A DNA stretch of 64,000 nt, taken from assembly GCA_015501595.1 (NCBI GenBank), contig JADNRX010000129.1:1-64000 (forward strand), written 5' to 3'. The notes below the pieces were generated by a model, which did not search any database, was not told the origin of the DNA, and saw only the letters and a program-made list of their open reading frames with translations. Below, piece by piece: positions 44,116 through 56,910 of the stretch. Origin of the DNA: Hymenopellis radicata (lineage: Eukaryota; Basidiomycota; Agaricomycetes; Agaricales; Physalacriaceae). The position numbers and the translations under genes are program-made. Each line of letters starts with the position of its first letter. Position 1 is the first letter of the stretch.

Positions 44116-45305
44116 GTCAACTTGTAGTCGTCTAAATGCACAAGTTTAAGCCTTGAGAATGAATCTATCATTCAGAGGTGTGTCACCTTCAATATTCATT
44201 GCATCAGTAACGAATGTCGCCCTGCAGCCAACTTGATTACGAATGGCGGCTAATGTTCTTTCTCGCTCTGCACAAGTTCATAGACATTATAATATGATGC
44301 TGTCTGTGTCTACTGAATCCTGTTGTCAAGCCGCATCGAACAACACCACGGGAGCGTGAATTCAGTCAGACCGTAACTTTTGCCACACTTGGCACATTAC
44401 CCATCTCTGATGCGACGGAGCGCTCGTACTGTGCATGAGTCACTGACTTTGGACCCAGACGCCGCCCACTATATTAAGCCCTGATGGCTGCAGGTATAAA
44501 GACCAGTTGATTTCCTGTCAACATTATCCCCACCTTTCCTTCCTCCCCTTATGCTGCCAGGTTTGGTCTACCACGCCTCTAGTCCGGTGCCACGGTGATG
44601 ACCCCCTTGTGGACTGTGTGGCTATGGTGGTCTGAGCGTGCTTGAATGAATGTCGCGGCCACCGGCACTGCACAGTGTGCATGGCACAGTGGTACCGGCA
44701 ACATTTCTTTTTTTTGTTATCTACGTACTGGATACCCCCTCACGACTCTTCGTAGTATACCCTGTAACGTCAGTACTCTTTTGCCGAATTCATGATACCT
44801 TCGGGAGCCAGAACTATTGTCAAAATTATGAAAAACAATGCTGGACTAGACGTGTTTTTTCTCAACACACGGTTACCCTTGCAAAGGTTTAAGCTTCGGC
44901 ATCGCAAGCCGCAAAACGGGACACGAACGGCAGCCAGAAGAGGCAAGTCGACCATACATTGGGACGAGAAGCCAGCACAGCCACAGCACGCGCGTTATCT
45001 CGCACCATCAGCATGTACGCGAAGAGCACACGAAGACGAAGAGCCTCCGCCATCCGTGAAGACGCGAAGAGGAAGAGCCTCCACCATCCGTGAAGACGCG
45101 AAGAGGAAGAGCCTCCACCATCCGTGAAGACGCGAAGAGGAAGAGCCTCCGCCATCCGGCGCGACGACGAAGACGCCTCCCCAAGAGCCACCACACGCCG
45201 CGCATCCCACGCCATACCCTTCACCAACCTCGACCTCAACTCGATCCACCACCATGGGAGATGTAGGCGAGGTGACGATGGATGCTGACGACGACTACGA
45301 GGACG
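44116..45305. promoter_or_regulatory. Upstream region of the U2 shugoshin gene
   Basis: It holds TATA-like stretches (TATATTAA at about 44,472, GTATAAAG at about 44,495), a C/T-rich tract near 44,530, an imperfect palindrome around 44,657-44,700 (CCGGCACTGCACAGTG against CACTGTGCC...CCGG) and the 34-bp minisatellite. The function of these sites is inferred from position only. Confidence 0.35.
45038..45173. repeat. 34-bp minisatellite, four copies, upstream of shugoshin
   Basis: Copies start at 45038, 45072, 45106 and 45140 with the core GAAGAGCCTCC(A/G)CCATCC. The period is not a multiple of three, and the tract precedes the shugoshin ATG by about 130 bp, so it is not coding. Small differences between the repeats are preserved in U3. 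Confidence 0.9.
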
Positions 45306-46760
45306 ATGAGCAGGAGAGAATCGCGCGTGTCGATGGGCGCGAGACAGACTGATAGCGTGTTCGAATACGATAATTGTACGTGCCCTCCCATGGTCGACTA
45401 TAAACAAAGCTCACTCTCGGCTGTTGACAGTCAAGAAGAAATTCCTGGCACAGAACAGACAAATTGCCAAGTGAGTGTCCTACCCCGTCTTGATGCCACC
45501 ACTAAGCCGCTGACACCGGGGACAGATTGAACTCAACACTGAGCCTACGAGTCAAGGAGCTTTCCGCCGAGATAGCGCAGCTCTTCAACGAAAATATTCG
45601 GCTGAGAGAGTCGGAAATCGCCCTCGCCGCCGAGCTCAAGCGCGAGCGGGAAAAGTCGCGCAAGGTCTTGTACGACGCTGAGATGGCGGTACGTGGTGAA
45701 TTTCATATTTTTTACTCGGTCGCTAACGACGGCACCGCGCAGGCGCTCAACTTGACCAAGCACCTGGGATTCGTCCGAGAGACATTTAACATCCGACATA
45801 CTAGCGACACACCATCTCCTACACCACCACGAGCCACCCACCGTCCACTCACATCGACCCCGCCGTCGCCTAGGCTCTCGCGCGAACCGACAGTACCCGG
45901 TATAAACGAAGAGGAGGAACCTCCGGACAGTCCCCATCGCAGCAAGAAGACAAAACGGCTGTCAGCGAGCCGGTTGCCGCTACCATCGCGCTGCTCGCCG
46001 TCCCCACCGCCGCTAATTGATCTCGCCCCTCCAAAGAAGAAGAAATCCTCGTCGCGCCGTCAGAGTGGACTATTTCCCGTTAACATTCCGGTCGTGGATG
46101 AACTGGCAGTAACAACCGCAGTTGCATTAGAGGACGACGATGATCCGGAGGAGGTTGCTGTCTTCGACGACTTGGTAGAGGAGCCTGCGCCTATTGCGAA
46201 GAAGGAAAAGCGACGGAAGAAAGAGGGCACAGACGCAAAGTTCAAGGACTTGACCAACGAGCCGCGCAGGAAGAGTCCTCCAATCGGTATGTTGTATATC
46301 CCTATCTGCGACCATTTATTGAATCGTTGTTGTAGACGATATACCCCCTACGCGACAATTCTTGACACCGTCTCCTCCTCAACCAACATCACTACCGACG
46401 CCCCAGACATCGTCCAGTCCCGAGCCTACCGACGCCGAGCGCACCAGACGGGCGCGCAAGACTGTCAACTATGCAGAGCCCAAATTAAACACGTATGTGT
46501 ATTCTCTTCCTTGCTGTCTTTGTCTAACGTCGTCCAGGAAAATGCGCAGAGCAGACGGTGTACCACCCTTACGGAAGCAGCGCATGTCCGCGTCCGCGGT
46601 GCTAGATGACCGCAAAGTTACGTTAAAGCGAAATAAGAAGTTTGACTATCCGTCCGAAGAGGACCCGGATGATGAGGATGGCGCCGACGGGGACGCCGAC
46701 GAGGACTACGCCATCCCGTCGTGGCGGATGGGCGACAGAAGACATAGTCTTGCCATTTAG
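45306..46760 (+). CDS. SGO1: Shugoshin, U2 copy
   Basis: Exons 45306-45375, 45431-45470, 45526-45688, 45743-46286, 46336-46492 and 46538-46760 give 1,197 bases and 398 codons. The protein carries the same N-terminal coiled coil and C-terminal RRARKTVNYAEPKLNTKMRR motif as U1, with only a few substitutions (for example AIPSWRM for AMPSWRM). The 34-bp minisatellite lies upstream. A 5.2-kb hAT is inserted about 185 bp after the stop, which could affect 3' processing. Confidence 0.92.
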
Positions 46761-46945
46761 ACATTGATTTATTCCTTTTATGACGCCTGGGTATATGACT
46801 TTTTTAACTATCACTATGCATTTTTTGAATGTACTGTACTAGCCGCTATCTGTTTGTCTATTTGATGTTTTCGAAGATTCACAAACGGTTTCGATTCAGG
46901 ATATTATTGGAATGGTAGGTAGAAACGGGGGTCAGTAGGAACGGC

Positions 46946-49900
46946 TAGGGATGCCCACCGTATCCGTAACACGGGTCTTACGCCCGTAAAATACGGGTAC
47001 GGGCCCGTAACCGTTGGCAGCTTGTGCTGGACACTTACGGGCACGGGCACGTAGAAGGAACCAAAGTCACGGCCGTGCTTCAACGGCCCGTGACGGCCGT
47101 ATTACGGCCGTAGAATGTTGTCTGAAGCGCGTACAAACGTGTCGCGTACCATGCGTCAAAGCGCACCGCAGTTTAACGTTGGGAGCAGAAGACGCCGTGT
47201 CTTCGGATCCGATCACCCAAATGTGATATCCGGATCAGATGCCGCGTGGCCACGTCCTGTCTTCTTGGCATGCGACGTCCATCTTCGCACGTACTCCAAA
47301 TCGCTCAGCCCTTCTTGCTCTACAATTTTACAACTAGATGATGTTATCTTAACCTCTTTCACTCTATGAATGGTATTTATGCGTAAAAATCGCGATCTTC
47401 TCCAGCAAATTGCGTACACGCCACAAGATCGACATCCGCCAGTGTCATGAGCACCTGCAAGCGGCTGAGCGGCGAGAACAGAAGTATTTCAACTGTAACA
47501 TGTATTGAGTATGCGGAACTACGTGGACCAGTAAGTATTTATCCTGATTATCCGCTCTGGGCCATCTAACGCACAGATAAAAGCTCAGATACCTCAAACA
47601 AGGCATTCCTCGAGATTCCCACATCTTAATCTTGCCATGGACGACAATCCGCCCCCAAAACGACGACGTGAGTATCCCTTCTGCCTTGGCAGTGCTCATT
47701 CTGATTTCTGTCGTTCATTGACAGGACCGTCTCGGAGCGTCCTTCGCGCAATGAGCACGTTAGCTGTTTTGGCTGCCCCTCTGCGCTGGTTTCTTGTATT
47801 TGCATTCGTCTTTCTGTCACCGGTCCTCACGCTATTCTCTGTCCTCTTATCTCCTGGATTGCAGAATGATGTCTTCGCAATCTTTGGGCGCACTGATGAT
47901 TTTTCTGCCGCCGCTGGACTCTCCGGATTGATGTTCTATCTTATTCTGGTGTTTTTACTTGTTGGTGAGCTCGCTCTTCATTGTCTCTATGCTCATTCAA
48001 CTAAACTTTTTTGTTGCTAGTACATGTCATATGTCCTTCTACTCTTCGCTTGCATGCGTTACTCCCTCACGCGCCATTTCGGTATCATCGCTCCCATGTG
48101 TCGCATATGCGGCTGGATCGCTTCAAGCGCCTTCGAGGAGACGATACTAAAACTGTGTTTATCAAAGGGGCTTCTAATCGATCCATTCCAATCTGTAAGT
48201 GCTTTCCTTCGATGCTTCAAGCTGTACTTATCATTTCTAGTGGTTACTCGTGATACTACGGTTTCCGACATTGTTACCTTTCTCCGGAACGGCGATTACC
48301 TCCCGTCTGGTGGAAATGCATTCCGACACTCTCTGTATGTTTCTGGCCGGACCGCCGCCGCTCTCGGTTCACAGACTATGGATGAGCTGGGTGTAGGTGC
48401 TCTCTCTCATCTGCATCTACGAGTTGCTCTTCTTGGTGGAGGTACGTAGTATTTGTCTCGCTTCTCAGCTCCGCTGATTCCTGATGCTCGAACAGCCCCG
48501 GATATAGGTGAACAATGTGCCCTCAACGGGGACGGTACCCTCAAGGACGCGTCCCAGATTGAGTTTGTATACGATCCAGACGATGAAGGTGGTACGGCGG
48601 GGGGTACCCCTGTTGGTATGTCTACCGCCTCTTTATTTTATCTGCTGTACTCACATCATCCCCAGGCGTGACTCTTGAAGGCCGCGGACATCGAAACAAG
48701 AACTTGAAGCGCCTCCGCGACGGACTTTCAGAGGAGCAAAAGGACGAGTACGGCAACCCGATCCCGATACGTTCCAAGCGACCTAGACGCCAGAAGAAAC
48801 CGTCCACGTCTACTGAGAAAGGAAGACTGTCAATGCGGAGGTGGATGGGGATGAGGACAGCGCCGTTGATGACGACTACATGGATGATGATGATCCTTCA
48901 GAATCGGATGAGGATGCGGACATGGATATCACGAACGAGGAGGTACGTGCCGATGCAGTGAAGTCAGAATATGATTAAATGTCTGCCATCAGCTTGCGAA
49001 CTCTCTCCCCACGAAGACTGTCCCGTTGACATCTAAACCATCAAAGCATCAAATACGCAAGCCGCCCAAGAAAGCTGGTAAAGCACAGGTTCCAACAGCT
49101 CCATCACAACCATCACCGTCGTGTTCGGAAAAGCAGGATGTCGAAACCAAGGTGATTCTATTCTCCAGGATCATTTGTTATATTCTTACATGAACCTTCG
49201 ACAGAGCCGCAAAGTCTCTAACCCAATCCATCTCTTCTACACACAAGTCGATGTCGGCGCAGATGGCGAGGTCGGGGCACCTGGTGATCGACACTACAAG
49301 TGTTGTCATGGGAAAGGCAAGGTCTTCACCGTCAAGAAGACGTCGAATCACAATCTGACTGGTATGTCTTTCATTCTCTGCATCGGCTGTCAAGTCTAAC
49401 CATTGTTATATAGCACTTGTTAATCATATCAAGAACCACTTCCCTGCTATGCATCGATTGTATACGGCATTACAGTCGCAGAAACGCGCACCCACCCAGG
49501 AGGAATCCGACTTCGCGAGTGGCAAGCTTACTCTTGATGCTGCTGCGACAGAGACCTTTCTCGGGCGCATTGCTAAGGCTACAAATGACTTGCGCGCTGC
49601 ATTTGCTCGCCAAACGGCTGCCTCTGCTGTATGTTGTATTCCTTTAAACTGGTCGTGAACTTATCGTGGTTATAGGGCGAGTGGAATCAGACCGAGTTTG
49701 AGCGTCTTCTGACAGAATGGATTATCGCTTGTGACCAACCTTTCGAAGAGGTGGAGCGACCCGAGTTCCAGGCGCTGCTTGCCTACACGCATCATCCTAA
49801 TCAATCGAGCTTGCGCATCCCTGGACGGACAACGGTGAAGCGACGAGTTATGGATATGGGAAAGGAGGTTGAAGAAGAGCTTCGAGCAATGTTTGCTGTA

Positions 49901-52155
49901 CGGACTGATTCGATCTGCGTGTTTCTTCAAACTAACACCTGTCTAGGAACTGAAATCGATGATCTCTATCTCATTGGATGCATGGACGTCGCCGAACGGT
50001 CTCGCCTTCATCGCCATTGTAGCGCACTTTGTAAACAACAAAGGCAAGCTCGGTATGTATATATCTGTTGCATTCACACACAGCTAACAGAAACGTCTCA
50101 GAGGAGGTACTCATTGATTTTCGCGAGCTTCTTGGCGAACATTCAGGGAGCAACATGGCAGACATTGTATGGGAGACGCTGAAGAAGTTTGGTATTGAGA
50201 ACCGGGTACGCGGCTGACTCGGATTTTCATCACCGTCTAACATGATTGTCAGATCATTGCTTTCGTTATGGATAACGCGACGAACAATGATACAATGATT
50301 GAGGCCATCGAGTTGAAGTGTCACGAGGAGGGGATTCAATTCTCAGCGCAAAACGCGCGCATTCGGTGTATGCCTCACACCGTACATCTGGCGGCGATCA
50401 AGGTACACCTCCTTCTGTCTTTTCCGGTACATGTCTCATGGAATACCTCGCAGCTTCTAGAGTCCATTGGTGCCATTACCAAGGAAGACAAGAAGAAGGC
50501 CGAGCGCTCTGGAAACTACCAGGAAACTGCGACATTGTCTGTCGATCGGTCTGCCGATGAGGAGGCCGTACTACGCGAAGACAATGATGTCCCAGCAGAT
50601 GACACTTCGAGCAGTGTTCTGACGTGCGTGAAAAAGGTACGGCAGCTTTAACTGCTTAATGTTTCTTACTTATGACTCCACCAGCTTCGCAAGATCGTTG
50701 TCGCCGTACGTTCCAGTCCACAGCGGAAGAAGTCATGGCTTTCACAGGCGTTGACGTGGCTTCAGTCAAAAGTTCAAGGTCTCAACATGCCGTCGACTGC
50801 CTTAATGCTAATCCTTGATGTCCGTACACGATGGGCATCAACACATCAGATGCTGCGTACGCGTATGTCTCTCTCGAGTCCTTTCAGTCGTTCTCACGTA
50901 ATTTACAGGGCGTGCCTTGGACTATCGTGGGGCTATCGACATCTTTGTCATGATGAACCGGGAACTTCGCGCCTACGAGCTGGAAGAGAAGGACTGGGAT
51001 GCAATCGCTCTCGTCTCAGAATGGCTCAAGCATTTCCGTCATGCGACAACGGATATGTCAACGACTAAGCGTCCGATGCTTTCGTCCGTCCACGGTGTGT
51101 TTCGAGGGCTGCAGGAGCATTTAAAGGAAGCGATCAAGGCGCTGCCAGAGGACACCGTACCTGAAATCAAGCGTGGTCTCACTGATGCCCATCGGAAGCT
51201 CAGTGACTACTACTCCAAGTTTGATGCATCACCGTACTATCTCTGGGCCGCACGTACGTTTTCTTTGATATACAGTATGTCCGTTACTCATTACTCGTGA
51301 TAGTGCTTGATCCCTCAATCTCGTACTCCGGCCTTCAACACGAGTTCCGTGACGATCCCGAGCTCTTGGCCTTCCTAGAGGAATCAAAGCTGTCCCTCTA
51401 CAGTCACTTCAACACGCACTATGCTCCGGTCCAACCTCAACCATTTCCACCCTCAGCACCTGTCGCCTCATCCTCGTCAACTGTGGGCTCTTCATCGGCG
51501 TCGACAGCAGCCTTTCTTGGTGGTGGTTCGCCCAAGAAGGTTGATTTCCGCGCACGGTATCGACGACCTGAGGCGGCGTCAACAGTCAACGAGCTTGACA
51601 AGTACTTTGCGTACCCGTTAGCAAATCTAGATGTTGACTCGCCGGCATGGTGGTATACTAATCGCAAAGAGTTTCCGCGTCTCTATGCGCTTGCCCGGGA
51701 TATTATGACTATTCCAGGTGAGTTTTTGCTTGTGTTTCAAACTATTTCCCGCTAACAACTGGACTTTAGGCTCTGCTGTTGCTGTAGAGCGTGTCTTTTC
51801 GGCCGGTCGTGATACTATCTCTATGCGACGTGCTAACCTCAGCGCGGAGACCATCAGAACCCTCATGATAGTCAAGTATAAGTTGCGGATGGCTCGTGCA
51901 GTTGTAATTGACCTTCTCGGCGACGAAGAGTAGCGTAGTTTACTTGTGCTTTATTGTCTGTCTCCATTCAGCAATGTTATATATTCTTGGTACTGTTTTA
52001 CGGGCGTAAGTACGGGCGTAACGGCCGGTAGGGTTCCGTAACCGTACCGTTGACCTCTTGAGATTGCAGATACGGTACGGGCACGGGTCCAACCGTATCC
52101 GTGAGGTGCCGTGCATGTTACGGGCGTAACCGTAACGGTACGGTGGGCATCCCTA
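46946..52155 (+). mobile_element. Autonomous hAT transposon, 5,210 bp
   Basis: The ends TAGGGATGCCCACCGTA and TACGGTGGGCATCCCTA are exact inverted repeats, and the 8-bp duplication GGAACGGC flanks the element (46938-46945, 52156-52163). Subterminal regions are dense in ACGGGC/GCCCGT and CGTAACCG motifs. U1 (34301-34308) and U3 (about 63,725) keep the uninterrupted site. It encodes one multi-exon transposase. Confidence 0.96.
47637..51933 (+). CDS. hAT transposase with N-terminal ubiquitin-like domain
   Basis: Many short-intron exons start at MDDNPPPKRRR. A ubiquitin-like segment (about 48,139-48,441) reads TKTVFIKGASNRSIPILVTR, then SDIVTFLRNGDYLP, then MDELGVGALSHLHLRVALL and GG. A BED-type finger follows (HYKCCHGKGKVFTVKKT...NHIKNHF). 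The catalytic core has SISLDAWTSPN (first Asp, about 49,977), FVMDNATNND (second Asp), the CMPHTVHLA block and AVAVERVFSAGRDTISMRRA (Glu and dimerisation domain), ending near 51933. No break was seen in the core. The 5' exons before the ubiquitin-like part (47,637-47,960) are poorly resolved. Confidence 0.9.
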
Positions 52156-52763
52156 GGAACGGCCAGGTGTGAAAGTTTTCTGTGGCGAATCGCAGCTCAC
52201 CCATGTACTAAGTAGTCGCGGATTTTGGCTTACCTGGGACAATACATCAATGAAAGCGTGGCTCAGCTCGGATGAGCTCACATCAGCCAGCCGTTTGTCG
52301 TGAGTATTCGACTTCTCTCTGCTTTTTTGAGCTAACAATGCGTTCAGAACAGCTTGTCATAGACTCAACTTCGACAATTCAGCGCGATAACCCGTTATAA
52401 GCTCATATCCGGTGACCCTCCAGCTAAAGCAGGCTTTCATAGGTTGCTTTCGGTTGTGTAGGATAGGCTGTATTCGCCAATCGGGCATTTCCTGGTGGCA
52501 GTAGTCCCTCTCTGCTTCTAACCAAGCCATTGTCGGCCATGCAAACAAGAATAGCGGGCTCCGGTGTCTCTACTTCACATCCGCCACCGCCGTGTGCTAC
52601 GTGGCACGAAAGGGTGGTATCTATCCACGCGTTGTAATTGTTCCAGTGAGTTTTCTAGGGTTCAAGACTGAGAGGCGCAAATAATGCCGTGCACGTTTGC
52701 TGGAGCGGAAATAGAAGGGGTTGATGCTTTTTGTCAGCAGATCCTTCTCTACCCACGACGACG

Positions 52764-53611
52764 ATGACTGACGAGTTTTGTGTCTCTTGCAGCCAGCCGC
52801 AAGTAGAGACTCTCAAAGCCTGCAGTACCTGCAAAGCTGCCCTTTATTGTGTACGTTAAGTCTCTTCTAGTAGCGAAGCTAATCAGAGCACAGTCCAAGG
52901 AATGTCAGAAGGAACACTGGCCGGTTCATAAACACACCTGTCGAGCGCCATTGAACGCCGACGAGGTGTTGGGCATCAAGCTTCTCTGTAACAGGGAGGT
53001 TCCTCCTGCCAAGGGCGACGGTGACCCGGAGCCGGCCATTGCGCGAGGTGGTATTGAAGAAGAACCATCCCATCTTCCGCCGGGGGATCTGTGCCCGGCT
53101 ACAGAGCGATACGGGCTTCCCCTCCTGGTCCTGAGCGATGGGATCCATAATCGGAAGAGGATGCCAGATGGTGACGGGAACCAGCCGGCGGTGTACATGC
53201 GCATCGACGTCGACTCTGGGTTTGCGCCAATGAAGTATGCTGTTAATCTCCTTGCTGTGGTGGTGTGGTGTCGCGCTCACTGCAGGATTTAGTTGGCAGC
53301 TCATCGATCCCGATACTGTGCGCTCTTTCTTTGCTTGTTATCGTTGGCACTTGCCCTAATGCAGGCTGTGTTAGTGTTACTTTGTACGGCAGGACTGTAA
53401 GCCGCTCACGCGCGAAGCTATGGAGGCGTGTCACGCTTTTCACTCGATGCTCATATCGGATCTGTATGACATTGGCGCTGAGGAACAAGGCTGGGCTCCT
53501 GCGAGCGAGATGATAACGCCTGTGGTCTTTCAGACTTTCTGTAAGAAGTATTATAGGGAGCAGAGGGAGAAGGGGAGGCAGCAGTTTGGTTTTCTTGTAC
53601 GTCCGCTTTGA
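52764..53611 (+). CDS. MYND zinc-finger protein, U2 copy
   Basis: Exons 52764-52850, 52894-53234, 53293-53317 and 53393-53611 join in frame to 223 aa. The N-terminus is a complete MYND finger (CVSCSQPQ...CSTCKAALYCSKECQ, HWPVHKHTC). The middle contains ERYGLPLLVLSDGIHNRKRM and YMRIDVDSGFAPM, and the end ACHAFHSMLISDLYDIG, then FCKKYYREQREKGRQQF. MYND fingers bind proline-rich partners; this architecture resembles fungal MYND proteins of unknown role. Exon 3 borders are my best fit, and its donor (GTGCGC) is weak. Confidence 0.75.
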
Positions 53612-53859
53612 GAATACTAAGGAAATTCCTTCGGTCACAGAGTTTATGTAGCCATAGTACCATGAAATGGCAAGGCTTCCGCAAGCCGTCTACATGCTAT
53701 AATGGTCTACATATGCGAGTAGAATACTACCCTTTTATGTCACGTAGCGAACAGCGGTGGCAGTCTCGAATGCGAGACTCTATGAGTAGTAAGAAACATT
53801 GCAGTCCAATTATCCCGACCCCCGCCCATGAAAGAATTAGTACAAAAATTCAAAACCTG

Positions 53860-55889
53860 GCCATTGCCGTCAAGAGCTGCCCAGACACTCCTTATAGTGT
53901 CCGTTCGAAGCAACGGGGCGTCGTCCACGGCGCGGTGGGCAATCTCTGTAGACCATGATAGGGATCGGACCAAGAGCCCCAGTCGATAATTCTTCAAGGG
54001 AAGAAACATCGTTAATATCAGTAAATTCGCACAAAATTCAAGAAACTTACCGAAAACCAATTCAAAGTGATACCCGCCATAGGGATGAGACCATCGCGCC
54101 GCCAAACAAGTAACCTATCCGTCCTGTAAGCCATCGATTAGTCGTTCTATATCCCCGAGTTAGAAAAGAGCATCAAGAGAACAAAATCGGCTTACCACGC
54201 GAGTCAAAACTTCACAGACGCGTCAGAAACACCCGCCGTCGTTGACGCAGACCTCTGAGGCCATGGAAAGACATATCCTTCGGTGGTCTTGAGCCTTCAA
54301 GTAGTGAAGACGGGGCGGCAATCTGTTGGGATCCGAAATCCGGAGCATCGTTTCGCTGCCGCCAAATGAGAAAACGGACGGGTCGCAAAAGGCAACGTCC
54401 TATTAACGGGGGCACCCATTATAGTCGCAAGCCTGTCAGAGTCGGTTAGCGAGAGTCCGAACAGAACAAAAGCAAGGTCAACGCACCAATATCACATCGA
54501 GTCTCGGCGCTAGGCCTGGCCTTCGCATGACGAGCCTGACAGCCAGGCCCTAGCATTCTTCAAATCGTCGGGGTTGAGAATCCCGACGTTGCGCGATCCG
54601 CGAGTCCAGACAGAAATAATGTTGGAGACGGCGTCGACTCATCAACGGATCCCTAGGTGTCTGTCTTGAAATGTCATTAGTACAACGACATTGACATCGA
54701 CTTCGGGAAACTTACCAGAGACCATCACGATGAAAGAGACGCCGGCCAGAGGGCCTGATCAAATCAGTTTAGTTATGAGCATCAGCACAACAAAGTCGGC
54801 TTACCGTGTCTGTAGTCGTCCGACACGGACACAATCCTGTGGATGATGAGTTCTGCATTAGACTGAATGCAGATAGAACTCACCGTGCAAGACCGCCTGC
54901 CAACAGGACAAGACTACACTGACGGGCGTTCAGGGCTGAAACCCGCCAGCCCGAAGACAATTCTGATATCACCCGCCGTAGTCGACGCAGTGCTCTGGAT
55001 GAGACGTGTCCCAAAACGTATCCTTTCTGGGATGGCAGCAGTGTCGTTGAAGACGCCAGGAAGACCGATGATGAGGGTGGGGCGAGTTATCCGCCGTGTC
55101 CAGAGAAGCGTCGCTCCCACCGGCGCGAAGCCAAATGGGAAGGGGACGCGTCACGAAGACAACGTCCCGAACGTCGCGGGTGAAGCCAAGCCATCCGTAG
55201 TCCCGACTCTGTCATAGGTATGAGTAGAAGCCTGAACAACGAAGCAATGAGGTTTACTTACCATTTGACCGCGCTCGTTGCTGCTAGTCTGAGGATGAGT
55301 GGTGTGGAGACTAGACTAGCGGGCAGCGTCATTCGAATAACTCGGCCGGGGCTCGAGCCTATGGTAGCAGCGGCGCATATCTATGGCAAAGGTCATGAAT
55401 AGTGAAGAAGAAGGCGGGACAGGAGAGCGTACCGTTCAAGCTCAAAGCGAGTTCCCGACGGCCCGCTCGACGTCTGATGACAAAAGGATTGTTAGTGAGT
55501 AGGGTCATCGCACGCTGGAAAGACGACGCACCAAGTAAGCAGTATCAGGCGGCAATAATCGAGGAAAGTAGGCGCGACAATGTCGTCCACGCCGCGCTAG
55601 ACAGCGCACGCAAGAAATCTAAAAAAAAGTTGTCAGCGAGCTAGTCGTCGACGAGGCCGACAAATGAGACGTACCAGAGCAACGAAGGCCAAGGAAAAAG
55701 GCGCTGAGGGAGGGTTGCAGTGAGCGAGAGAATCAACGATGATGGTGGGAAGGAGGAGACATACCTGTCACATGAGCAACGCCGTCACGTTTTAAACGCG
55801 TCGGGAACGCCTTAGCGACAACGGCGGCGGCGGCGCACAGAGGACTTGAGGGAGAAAGGAAGTAAAAGTACGCGGTAAAGTATGGTCAT
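53860..55889 (-). other. Unrecognised gene Y, U2 copy
   Basis: Same layout as U1 36000-38036. In U2 a G is missing from the run at about 55,850, which shifts the frame inside the signal-anchor-like N-terminus. If gene Y is real, U2 may be the broken copy, the reverse of the MYND case. Confidence 0.3.
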
Positions 55890-55989
55890 GGAGAGCCGAG
55901 TAGGAATAGTAAAGGAGGGAAGAATGGGAGAGAGGGAATGATGGGTTCCAACCAAATCCCATCGCCTTTTATTCCCATTCCCAGCCCTC

Positions 55990-56910
55990 TAGGATCCATC
56001 AGAGACGTAAATACATCCGGGTAACCAACCGTAGTGATGCGCGACCGTCGGACCTAACGAAATCTTTCCAATATTCAGGCGCATATCGCGCCGCCACATT
56101 ATCTTGCTTCTTCTGGATTCGTCGCCCTGCACACAAGACAGCGAAACGAATATCATTGCGAGAATTAAAACACTCGAATCTTGGGATGTGTCAGACCTCA
56201 AGGCAAGCAGTGAACTCAAACCGAACGGAACTTACCACCTCCTCTAGAGCGCACCAAAGAGACTTTCCCGTCCTCGACACAATCTTCCAGAGGACAAACC
56301 GCTGGAATTAGGTGCAGGGTCTACCCTTGATGGTCTGATGGGAGTCATGGTGGTTAATCCAGACCCGGAGATAAGGAAAACTTACTGAATGTCTTGTTCC
56401 ATCCGCACGAGTGCAACGCTTCGCGTTGCCAATTACACCCTTTCGAGCACAAAGAAAGGCGCCCGGTTACGTTCTATTAACATGTGAAATCAGTCAGCGC
56501 GAAATGAAGCCGTTCGAACACGGAAAAGGTACGAACCCTGTTGGATATTGCTGACAATTGCGCGAATGGGACGTTAACGCTGAATTGGATTCGTTCAAAG
56601 GCAGGAATAAAGTCGCAGATACTCTAGTCAGGCTACATATACCTAATGGAGGCGTCAGATCTACCAAAATAGAACGGGAAACATGTTTTCACGAAAAGTC
56701 TCAGAGGGACGGAGGAGGAAGACGACCACTGTCGTCATTTCCCCGCATCCGAGATAGAGCAGATAAGATTGTCGACGTGTCATAGGGTCCAGGAGATCCT
56801 CGTGCTATCGATGTGCAGGGTCCAGACGCCTCGCTGAGCGTCTTGACGCGAAAAGTCGTCTTCAGAACGCGTTCTCCAGCTCAGCGACCATCGGAATTCG
56901 GATTAGGTAA
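55990..56910 (-). other. Unrecognised gene Z, U2 copy
   Basis: The terminal exon is identical to that in U1 (DESRRSKIMWRRDMRLNIGK...CIYVSDGS). Near 56,398 and 56,545-56,560 U2 and U1 differ by small indels in the upstream part, so at least one is frame-shifted. Confidence 0.3.

Larger units (their letters stand above)
32636..45280. repeat. Tandem unit U1 (shugoshin array)
   Basis: Homology to U2 starts at about 32,636 (CTGACGACGACTACGAG), where U1 also has a local rearrangement of 8 bp. The unit is about 11.47 kb once the 1,163-bp insertion and its target duplication at 41111-42273 are removed. It also lacks 101 bp present in U2 near 58,351. The copies are nearly identical over most of their length. 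Confidence 0.9.

Noticed and set aside
45000..45180. CRISPR-like array of short repeats
   Set aside because: The repeats are directly adjacent without unique spacers, and the genome is eukaryotic.
44889..45407. Minus-strand frame of 172 codons with repeated Arg/Phe/Leu blocks upstream of shugoshin
   Set aside because: It is the translation of the 34-bp minisatellite and of the antisense of shugoshin exon 1; the period is not a multiple of three and no domain is present.
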